Below are positions 1 to 4,814 of a DNA stretch of 7,702 nt, one piece after another. This DNA is from Deltaproteobacteria bacterium (GTDB lineage: Bacteria > Desulfobacterota > BSN033 > UBA1163), in NCBI GenBank assembly GCA_016875255.1, contig VGRU01000177.1:1-7702 (forward strand). Reading direction: 5' to 3'. Position numbers and translations under genes: made by a program. The notes under the pieces were generated by a model. The model saw only the letters and a list, made by a program, of their open reading frames with translations, made no database searches and was not told the origin of the DNA. The number at the start of each line of letters is the position of its first letter. Positions within the stretch are counted from its first letter, which is position 1.

Positions 1-280
1 CCCCATCCCAATCCTTCTGTGTCCAGCGGATGCCTCTTCGGCCTCCCCTGCTCTCTCCCCATGGCGATAATATTTGAATCAGAGAGGTTAAGACCTTTTC
101 TCTCTCGGTTGCAGGTACAAATGGCCCGAGAGATTGGAGCAATAATATCACCGGGGCTCTAACCATTGATAGGGAGACTGGAATATGTAAGGAGTCTACA
201 ATGGCCCTGGGTAAGTTTTCCCAATCTCCCCGCCCTGTCATTCCCATAAGCTTGTCAAAGGAATCTCGTATTCCTGTCAT
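1..280 (-). CDS. Unrecognised protein, N-terminal 93 residues (runs off the window)
   Basis: The frame is open from ATG at 280 down to base 1, 93 codons without a stop, so the gene continues beyond the window. The start is chosen because a textbook GGAGG (291-287) lies six bases upstream of the ATG. The protein begins MTGIRDSFDKLMGMTGRGDW. Residues 33-55 are hydrophobic (IPVSLSMV, then APVILLLQSLGPFVP) and could be a buried helix or one membrane segment. The visible C-terminal part is basic and Trp/Gly-rich (residues 74-93). I recognise no family. It has the same orientation as the upstream lipoprotein/phospholipase genes, with a 141-base gap after the lipoprotein stop at 422, so it could be the next gene of that operon or have its own promoter. 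The strong ribosome site and unbroken frame support a real gene; the function is unknown. Confidence 0.6.
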   Translation of the reverse strand, partial: MTGIRDSFDKLMGMTGRGDWENLPRAIVDSLHIPVSLSMVRAPVILLLQSLGPFVPATEREKVLTSLIQILSPWGESRGGRRGIRWTQKDWDG

Positions 281-421
281 GGCATACCTCCGTGGATAGG
301 CATAATGAGGATAAAATCCTTTTTCTCAGCGTTCACCTTTTCCACCAAATTCCACCAACCTTGAAGACCAGATCCTTTTAATCATTTCCTTTCAAAGACA
401 AATATTTGACCCCCATTCCCC

Positions 422-840
422 TCATTCGTTACAAGGCATCTTCTTCTCTTCACGCCAATAGGGGTGATCGACAAAGGTGATCGTTCTTCCGAGGTCCTTG
501 TAAAGGATGAATTTTGACTCCTGATCGCAAAGGATCAAGACATAGCTATTGTTTTCAGGATAAACTCTCACCGGATATTTCTTTACTTTCCGGATGATCT
601 CTTTGTCAGGATAGTACTGTTCCAGAATGAAAAAAAAATCTCGGCGTTTAGATCAGATGGAAGCGGTCCGGTTGAAAGCCTGTGTCCCTCAATCTTCTTT
701 GAAAAATCGATCAGATATTCCTCTAACTCGGCAACCGCTTGTCGATCAAATCCCTGAGAGGACTGAAACCACGGGCATGAGGCCAGTATGAAAACGACCA
801 ATGAACAGAAAAAGAAGATTTTTAGTTTGTTCCTTATCAT
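422..840 (-). CDS. Small lipoprotein of unknown function, frameshifted at an A9 run
   Basis: Start ATG 840, two bases after the phospholipase stop; an in-frame TTG at 849 is less likely. The N-terminus is a lipoprotein signal: MIRNK, a hydrophobic stretch, then lipobox LASC with the lipidated Cys at residue 22, predicting export and membrane anchoring. Read as given, the frame ends at 583 after a tail of unconvincing composition. At the run of nine A at 630-638 (nine T in the gene), adding one base joins residue 70 to a clearly protein-like frame that continues FILEQYYPDKEII and ends KKMPCNE at the stop at 422-424, giving 139 residues. The second half mixes charged residues and hydrophobic strands (VRVYPENNSYVLILCDQ). 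A homopolymer miscall or a real indel is the simplest cause. No family recognised. It is probably translationally coupled to the phospholipase gene, since its own ribosome site is weak. Confidence 0.65.
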
Positions 841-842
841 GC

Positions 843-1790
843 TTACCAATAGATTAATCTGTTAGTTCCCAATTCCCTGCCGGTATCGAGGTCGCCATTG
901 GTGATAGTAGAAAGAAACGGGCCTATGTCTCCTCCGGCGATCCCTTTTGACAAAAGAATCCAATGATCGGCCGCGTGGCCTGCAGCCTTTGGAAAGAGAT
1001 CTGTTTCATAATTTCCGATCCGGTCATTCGGAAGAGGAAGATGATCCCAAAAAGATTCCTTCTCTTCAGGGGTGACGTCAAAGCTTCTTTTATAGGTATA
1101 TTTGTGGCTGGGGTCGAAAATGCGACCTACGAATAAGGGTCTTCCTGCAAACCCAATCCAGTCCTCAAATTGATCATGCCATTGGTCAACTTCCGGAAGA
1201 TTGTCCTGGTAATCTGCCGGAAAATGGGCATGGAGAACCTCTTTCCAGAAGGCACCTAAGATAGGATGGATTTTATCCTTATCCCCGGGGGCTGAACAGA
1301 GTTGGACGATCTCCATTAACTTGTTATGTTCAATCTCCGCTCCTCTGCGAACCTTATTGTAGATGAAGGCATCCTGAATCATCTCGCATTGACGATGTTC
1401 TGTTTCGTGCCCTTTGTATTCTCCGACAATGTTCATGACGACCGGGTGGATCACCAAGTCTCCGGTCACATGGGAGAGATAACCCAACACCCAACAGAAT
1501 GGGACAATAAATTCTTCTCTTACGATACCGCCACTCCATAAATCCGAGAGTTTCTGAGCCATGGTTTTAATGGCATCCCCGGTGTGCCGGTAATGCATGT
1601 GGTCAGCCCAATCTTTTTGTTTCGGTTGAAAGACATCGAGATACGGATAGTCCGGACCGACGGAACCGAGGTGAACAAAATGGGAATGAGTTAAAGTAGA
1701 GCCGCGGAGTTTTTCATCGATGGCCTCATCTCCGACGAACCGCTCCAAGGCCTTTTCCGTAATCATCAAATGGGCATACGTGGCTGGCAT
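843..1790 (-). CDS. Zinc-dependent phospholipase C family protein (PF00882-like)
   Basis: A 315-aa protein starting at ATG 1790 with MPATYAHLMITEKALE, the typical N-terminus of this family. An AGGGGGG run about eight bases upstream supports this start over TTG 1844, which would overlap the previous gene. Family members hydrolyse phospholipid head groups using three Zn ions bound by His, Asp and Glu. Matching residues are visible in order: H7, D47 in GPDYPY, H64 and H66 in ADHMHYRH, H107 and D111 in GYLSHVTGD, H115 before Pro, H132 and E136 in EHRQCEMIQD. The residue-to-metal assignment is by analogy with Bacillus cereus PLC. There is no signal peptide, so the protein is probably cytoplasmic, unlike secreted PLC toxins; many such homologues are uncharacterised and the substrate is unknown. 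It sits third in an apparent operon with two lipoproteins and a 62-aa protein. Confidence 0.85.
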   Translation of the reverse strand: MPATYAHLMITEKALERFVGDEAIDEKLRGSTLTHSHFVHLGSVGPDYPYLDVFQPKQKDWADHMHYRHTGDAIKTMAQKLSDLWSGGIVREEFIVPFCWVLGYLSHVTGDLVIHPVVMNIVGEYKGHETEHRQCEMIQDAFIYNKVRRGAEIEHNKLMEIVQLCSAPGDKDKIHPILGAFWKEVLHAHFPADYQDNLPEVDQWHDQFEDWIGFAGRPLFVGRIFDPSHKYTYKRSFDVTPEEKESFWDHLPLPNDRIGNYETDLFPKAAGHAADHWILLSKGIAGGDIGPFLSTITNGDLDTGRELGTNRLIYW

Positions 1791-1824
1791 GGAATGGCCC
1801 CCCCCTGCCTTCCATTCTACCGGG

Positions 1825-2013
1825 CTACCCGGATTCAAGTACAAATTGTGTGTAATGCATGACCACTTTGAGATTGTTATCTCGGACTGCCACCACTAAG
1901 TCGTCTTCAAAGGTCTCTACTTTCACAGAGACAGACCCGATGCCCGGCAATAAGATACTGATCTTCCTGTGATCTTTTGCCAACTCCTTAATCAGCTCGG
2001 TCATCTTGCTCAT
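1825..2013 (-). CDS. 62-aa conserved-looking small protein, possible Sm-like fold
   Basis: ATG 2013 is preceded by a strong GGGGAGGA ribosome site that overlaps the stop region of the upstream lipoprotein gene, so the two are probably translationally coupled. The protein has an N-terminal amphipathic helix-like part (MSKMTELIKELAKDHRK) followed by an apparently all-beta region (residues 18-60). The stretch VKVETFEDDLVVAVRDNN followed by LKVVMHYTQFVL resembles in pattern the Sm1/Sm2 strands of Hfq and LSm proteins, where a turn with acidic or Asn residues precedes hydrophobic strands and a short Sm2 motif. This is a pattern-level impression only; the Hfq signature YKHA is absent. No signal peptide, so cytoplasmic. 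The next gene begins 34 bases downstream. The gene itself is well supported; its function is not known. Confidence 0.75.
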   Translation of the reverse strand: MSKMTELIKELAKDHRKISILLPGIGSVSVKVETFEDDLVVAVRDNNLKVVMHYTQFVLESG

Positions 2014-2025
2014 AGATTCCTCCCC

Positions 2026-2580
2026 TCAGTTTGGAACCCCTTTAAGGATTTTCTCCAAAGCTGCCTTGGCATTATTGAGTTCTGCTTCTCTTTTCTTAAG
2101 GTTGGCATCTGCTTGAGTCTTTTCTGCCTGGCCCAGGTCTTTAATGAGTTGGACCACGATTTTGTACATCTCCATAGCATCAGACACCTTAGTGGGGTGA
2201 TTGATGGACATTTCACAGGCACGGTAAAGCATCTCACGGGCGATTAGGAGGAGTTGGGTTCGACCCGCCAATTCAATTGCCTTCACCGTAAGATCGCTGG
2301 TGAGACCAAAATCAACTTTTTGCTGTTGAGGCAATGTGAGTTTGATGTTTCCAATCAGTTTTTGAATAGATTCTAAAGCTACATCAGGGACAGGTTCAGC
2401 GCAGAACTTCAGATCGGACCCCTCTTTTACTATATAGGTACCCCGGACATCGGATGGATAAGTAATGACGGATGACATTTGAGGGGAAATCTCGATTCTC
2501 CTTACCTCCCGCTGCGGGGTTCCACATCCACTCAATACTGATAGGACGATAATAATCATTATTAAAATGAAACTTCTCAT
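2026..2580 (-). CDS. 184-aa lipoprotein of unknown function with C-terminal helical region
   Basis: Start ATG 2580, chosen because a purine-rich GGAGAGGAGAGGG site lies directly upstream; an in-frame TTG at 2601 has none. Residues 1-19 form a lipoprotein signal peptide (MRSFILIMIIIVLSVLSGC) with lipobox LSGC and the lipidated Cys at 19. The mature part has a short linker, then a segment containing FCAEPVPDVA (59-68). From about residue 97 to the end it is predicted helical, with an Ala/Lys/Glu/Gln-rich, coiled-coil-like tail (152-180, QAEKTQADANLKKREAEL). Cys residues at 60 and 122 could form a disulfide if periplasmic. I do not recognise a named family. It is the first gene of the minus-strand operon, following a structured leader, and is separated from the 62-aa gene by 12 bases. 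An envelope-anchored structural or scaffold role is inference only. Confidence 0.8.
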   Translation of the reverse strand: MRSFILIMIIIVLSVLSGCGTPQREVRRIEISPQMSSVITYPSDVRGTYIVKEGSDLKFCAEPVPDVALESIQKLIGNIKLTLPQQQKVDFGLTSDLTVKAIELAGRTQLLLIAREMLYRACEMSINHPTKVSDAMEMYKIVVQLIKDLGQAEKTQADANLKKREAELNNAKAALEKILKGVPN

Positions 2581-2594
2581 AGCCCTCTCCTCTC

Positions 2595-2705
2595 CGGTCA
2601 ATCACCGATGCTTTTAAAGCAGATCGTGAAGTTCCCCCTGCTTCCGCACTGGGCATCTTCACAACTTCAGCGAAACCCACCGAAGCCTATCCACCTTCGC
2701 TAAAG
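2595..2705 (-). promoter_or_regulatory. Structured leader with four consecutive hairpins before the lipoprotein operon
   Basis: Read on the minus strand, four dyads follow each other and end just before the ribosome site of the 184-aa lipoprotein gene. (1) CTTTAGCGAA with TTCGCTGAAG (2705-2665), 10 pairs including one G-T. (2) GTGAAG with CTTCAC (2662-2626), enclosing TGC-GGAA-GCA, which would be a GNRA tetraloop in RNA. (3) TGCTTT-A-AAAGCA (2621-2609). (4) CGGT with ACCG (2607-2595). The arrangement suits either a cis-regulatory RNA or a palindromic repeat that landed in the leader. No known riboswitch class was recognised. Confidence 0.4.
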
Positions 2706-2732
2706 CTTCAGATATTTTTAGAAAGATTGAAA

Positions 2733-2761
2733 ACTTTAAAAGGAAGGCTCCAAGAGGACAA
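2733..2761 (-). promoter_or_regulatory. Possible sigma70 promoter of the phospholipase operon
   Basis: On the minus strand TTGTCC (2761-2756) is separated by 17 bases from TAAAGT (2738-2733). Each box matches four of six consensus bases, so this is weak by sequence. Position supports it: transcription would begin near 2726 and include the whole hairpin leader before ATG 2580. Confidence 0.25.
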
Positions 2762-2924
2762 GAAATCCCCCTTAGAGCTTTTGTTGGGGCATCTTATAAG
2801 GGACCCGAATCATCTTTTCTCCGATGATTAAAATGGAACATTTAAAAGGGAGGGCGTTTTCTTCACAAATTACCGAAATGATCTATTACCCATTACCAAA
2901 TATCTACTAAAATCGTTTAAAAAA

Positions 2925-3000
2925 GTCAACCCTTCGACTCCCCAGCCTGAAAGTTGGGGCTTGACTTCGGCGTGAGCTCAGTCGAACGCTCAGGGTTGAC
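2925..3000. repeat. 76-bp palindromic intergenic repeat, TTCGAC/CTCAGG family
   Basis: The ends GTCAACCC (2925-2932) and GGGTTGAC (2993-3000) are perfect inverted repeats. Just inside, TTCGACT (2933-2939) pairs with AGTCGAA (2980-2986), leaving CGCTCA as an extra on the right arm. A small dyad CCCCA/TGGGG lies in the middle. The 6579-6654 repeat has the same length, the same kind of ends, and shares TTCGACTCCCC and GCTCAGGGTTGA. Confidence 0.75.
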
Positions 3001-3195
3001 CGAACATAGCACAAAGCGTCATCATTTTTGAAAGTGGTGTCACAGTAGATAAGAAATTGCTTAAACAAGACATTTAATACTTAGCAAATTCCTTGCCAAA
3101 GGATTAGAAATTTTAAGATTTTTGTAATATATCGAAATTAAAAGATTAATTTGATTTTTATGAAGCCTGCATACATGGGGAATTAGGCTTTGGAT

Positions 3196-3326
3196 TGTAA
3201 TGTATAATTACAGTTGTCAACTATTGTTAACAGTCACATAGCTTAGTCCATCGATTCATAAATTCGGTAACCTATTTATTTACTCAGGACTTAGTGCTGA
3301 GTGAGTCATTATTTCAACTCACAGCA
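3196..3326. promoter_or_regulatory. Dyad cluster with an orphan TATAAT box
   Basis: Three dyads follow each other: TGTAAT/ATTACA (3196-3212), AGTTG-T-CAACT (3212-3222) and TGTTAACA (3225-3232). A perfect TATAAT (3203-3208) lies inside the first; no matching -35 was found. Further right TGCTG-AG-TGAGT (3295-3306) pairs with ACTCACAGCA (3317-3326), a 10-bp stem with a two-base bulge. Operator sites or an unannotated RNA are possible; nothing decides between them. Confidence 0.25.
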
Positions 3327-3442
3327 TGAGGATACGTGATCGTATTTGCGAATCGAAGCACTTAGTTTTTTAGGGTATATCTATACTGGGAAACGATGAA
3401 ATGGAGAGGCCGGGGGATGAGGTGATTGAATTGCATGAATCA

Positions 3443-3471
3443 TTGACAGGCCTGGATTAATCTGCTTAAAT
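3443..3471 (+). promoter_or_regulatory. Sigma70-like promoter TTGACA-17-TTAAAT
   Basis: A perfect -35 box TTGACA (3443-3448) is followed after exactly 17 bases by TTAAAT (3466-3471), four of six matches to the -10 consensus. It points toward the hairpin array and kdsB, about 330 bases away. A terminator-like hairpin at 3631-3655 lies in between, so it may instead drive a short RNA. Confidence 0.35.
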
Positions 3472-3499
3472 AAAATTGTAGCATCAATTTGGCGGTTTG

Positions 3500-3660
3500 A
3501 ATTGAACTACCACCAGCTACAAGCTGGTGGATTCTCTACTGACTGAAGTCAGCTAAAGACAAAACAAACAGCACAGAAATCCTCACGAGGGGAAATCTAA
3601 AAAACCTGCACACAGTGTGCACACTAAAGTCTTCGCCTGAAGGCGAGGGTTTTTCTCCCC
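3500..3660 (+). mobile_element. Probable non-autonomous IS200/IS605-type element (no transposase)
   Basis: Four compact hairpins occur in about 160 bases: CCACCAGCT-ACA-AGCTGGTGG (3510-3530, nine perfect pairs), CTGACT-GA-AGTCAG (3539-3552), TGCACAC-A-GTGTGCA (3607-3621) and CTTCGCCT-GA-AGGCGAGG (3631-3648). IS200/IS605 elements lack terminal inverted repeats and carry subterminal hairpins at both ends, which fits the first and last of these. No tnpA or tnpB lies between, so it would be a short derivative moved in trans, or the fused ends of a deleted element. Boundaries are approximate. The alternative is a structured small RNA ending in the terminator at its right end. Confidence 0.5.
3631..3655 (+). 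terminator. Terminator-like hairpin with T run
   Basis: CTTCGCCT and AGGCGAGG (eight pairs, one G-T, two-base GA loop) are followed by GTTTTTC, the form of a Rho-independent terminator on the plus strand. It may equally be the right-end hairpin of the proposed mobile element. It would isolate kdsB from the promoter at 3443. Confidence 0.45.
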
Positions 3661-3702
3661 GAGTGAGACAATAAATCTTTTAAAATCCCTCCCCGCCTCC
3701 CT

Positions 3703-3738
3703 CCTTCGGCAAGCTCAGGATGGTGAGCATGTCGAACC
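3703..3738. repeat. 36-bp palindromic repeat, TTCGAC/CTCAGG family
   Basis: TTCGGCA (3705-3711) pairs with TGTCGAA (3730-3736) with one G-T, and GCTCA (3713-3717) pairs with TGAGC (3724-3728) around the loop GGATGG. Two related copies are in the 6671-6745 cluster. Confidence 0.7.
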
Positions 3739-3764
3739 ATTTGCCAAAGGGAGGTGAAACATTT

Positions 3765-3794
3765 CCTTCTTTTGATAAGAAGGAGTAAGGGGGA
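3765..3794 (+). promoter_or_regulatory. Hairpin directly before the kdsB ribosome site
   Basis: CCTTCTT-TTGAT-AAGAAGG (3765-3783) forms a seven-pair stem. The only good ribosome site for kdsB, AAGGGGGA (3787-3794), begins four bases after it, with ten bases left before ATG 3805. The hairpin could affect ribosome access. The segment resembles a common intergenic palindrome and shares a 12-mer in inverted form with 2763-2774. Confidence 0.4.
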
Positions 3795-3804
3795 TTTAAA
3801 TCCT

Positions 3805-4578
3805 ATGAAGATCACTGCAATTATTCCTGCGCGATATGGGTCGACACGGTTCGAAGGGAAACCCCTTGTCGATATTCTCGGCAAGCCGATGATTCAATGG
3901 GTCTATGAAGGGGTCTGTCAGTCGAAATTGATCGGGGAAGTTATTGTCGCCACCGATGACCAGCGAATCCTGGAGGCAGTGCAGGGGTTCGGGGGAAGAG
4001 TTGTGATGACCTCTCCGGATCATTCTACTGGAACCGACCGTGTCGCGGAGGTGGCACAAGGGCTCAGGTCCGAGATCATCGTCAATGTCCAGGGAGATGA
4101 ACCCCTGATCAAAGGGTCCATCATTGATAAAGCGATCAGACCTCTTTTAAGGGACGAAACCCTTGCGATGTCCTCTTTGATGACAAAGATCAAAGACATA
4201 AAGGACTGGTTGAATCCCCATCAAGGAAAAGTGGTGGTAGATGGAAAAAGCTTTGCCCTTTACTTTTCGAGGTCCCCTATTCCCTTCCCAAGGGATTTCA
4301 CCATCGAACAGATCCTGTCCAATCCTGAAATGAGAGGAAAACTTCTATCAAAAAAACTTTTCAAAACCATCGGTCTCTATGTTTATCGTCGGAGCTTTCT
4401 CTTAAAATTCGCCAAGATGAAACCCACCCCGCTGGAAAAACTGGAGAAGCTGGAACAGCTCCGTGCCCTGGAAAATGGTTATAAGATTAAAGTGATCCCT
4501 GTGGATTACGAACCAATCGGGGTGGACATTCCTGCAGACCTTCAAAAGGTTATCGCCTTCCTCAACCGCAGTGGTTAA
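3805..4578 (+). CDS. kdsB: 3-deoxy-manno-octulosonate cytidylyltransferase (CMP-Kdo synthetase)
   Basis: KdsB joins CTP and Kdo to give CMP-Kdo plus pyrophosphate in the cytoplasm, activating Kdo for the inner core of lipopolysaccharide. The 257-aa product has the usual family length and is complete. Start ATG 3805 gives the standard MKITAIIPARYGSTR; an upstream extension to 3754 is not family-like. Visible motifs are the nucleotide-binding loop PARYGSTRFEGKPL (8-21), VIVATDD (47-52), TGTDR (75-79), NVQGDEP with metal-binding D98 (94-100), YFSRSPIPF (153-161), KTIGLYVYRRSFL (187-199), the LEKLEQLRALENG helix (213-225) and VDIPAD (240-245, with D241 a likely second metal ligand). The gene stands alone, with palindrome-rich spacers on both sides instead of its common partners pyrG or kdsA. 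No convincing promoter lies directly upstream. Confidence 0.96.
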   Translation: MKITAIIPARYGSTRFEGKPLVDILGKPMIQWVYEGVCQSKLIGEVIVATDDQRILEAVQGFGGRVVMTSPDHSTGTDRVAEVAQGLRSEIIVNVQGDEPLIKGSIIDKAIRPLLRDETLAMSSLMTKIKDIKDWLNPHQGKVVVDGKSFALYFSRSPIPFPRDFTIEQILSNPEMRGKLLSKKLFKTIGLYVYRRSFLLKFAKMKPTPLEKLEKLEQLRALENGYKIKVIPVDYEPIGVDIPADLQKVIAFLNRSG

Positions 4579-4627
4579 AAACCCCTAACAGATTGTTTCC
4601 ACTAATTATTTACAAAATCTCCCCTCA

Positions 4628-4648
4628 CCCCTCTTTGCTAAAGAGGGG
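4628..4648. repeat. Perfect 9-bp palindrome after kdsB
   Basis: CCCCTCTTT-GCT-AAAGAGGGG lies 50 bases after the kdsB stop. It is followed by GGAGAGAAAAAATT rather than a T run, so it is a poor intrinsic terminator on the plus strand. CCCCTC/GAGGGG palindromes of this form are common intergenic repeats. It may still protect or end the kdsB transcript. Confidence 0.5.
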
Positions 4649-4732
4649 GAGAGAAAAAATTGGATACGACCTACTCGATTTGGAGAAGACCCTTTTTTTA
4701 AAAATCGCCGATTGATTTTAAAAAAGAAAAGT

Positions 4733-4758
4733 CGATTTCCTCCGATTTCTCCGATTTC
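4733..4758 (+). repeat. Three direct copies of CGATTTC just upstream of a promoter
   Basis: CGATTTC occurs at 4733-4739, 4743-4749 and 4752-4758, spaced 10 and 9 bases apart, about one helical turn. The last copy ends four bases before the -35 box of the 4815 gene. The position suits an activator site, or it may be simple tandem duplication. An AAAATC/GATTTT dyad lies further left (4701-4719). Confidence 0.4.
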
Positions 4759-4762
4759 TGCG

Positions 4763-4791
4763 TTGATTTTTTCACAATTTTAGGGTATACT
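4763..4791 (+). promoter_or_regulatory. Sigma70 promoter TTGATT-17-TATACT of the CsgG-like gene
   Basis: TTGATT (4763-4768, four of six matches) and TATACT (4786-4791, five of six) are 17 bases apart. Transcription would begin near 4798, leaving a leader of about 17 bases with AAGGGA (4805-4810) as ribosome site before ATG 4815. This is the best promoter in the window. Confidence 0.6.
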
Positions 4792-4814
4792 GAATTGTTA
4801 GTTTAAGGGAAAAA

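Larger units (their letters stand above)
2706..3494. other. Spacer without a credible gene, AT-rich from about 3000
   Basis: No frame here has both a plausible start and protein-like composition. The part before 2925 contains a 7-bp dyad AATCATC/GATGATT (2808-2829). From about 3001 to 3490 the base composition is visibly more AT-rich than the flanking genes, which may mark foreign or decayed DNA. The supported smaller items (inverted repeat, dyad cluster, promoter) are listed separately. Confidence 0.6.

Noticed and set aside
1326..1541. 71-aa plus-strand frame antisense to the phospholipase gene
   Set aside because: Shadow frame with no ribosome site or protein-like pattern, opposite a recognised family protein.
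1791..1844. Longer phospholipase form starting at TTG 1844
   Set aside because: It overlaps the 62-aa gene, adds a non-family-like 18 residues and lacks a ribosome site; ATG 1790 gives the typical MPATYAH start.
2396..2680. 94-aa minus-strand frame overlapping the lipoprotein and its leader
   Set aside because: It overlaps the well-supported lipoprotein gene in another frame, and its start falls within a hairpin.
2595..2705. Known riboswitch such as c-di-GMP-I, because of the GNRA loop
   Set aside because: The conserved core sequences of that class are absent; only generic hairpins are visible.
2824..2910. 28-codon plus-strand frame beginning MIKMEHLKG
   Set aside because: No ribosome site, no neighbours in that direction and too short to judge.
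4733..4758. CRISPR array from repeated CGATTTC
   Set aside because: The repeats are 7 bases with 2-3 base gaps, far too short for repeats and spacers, and no cas genes are present.
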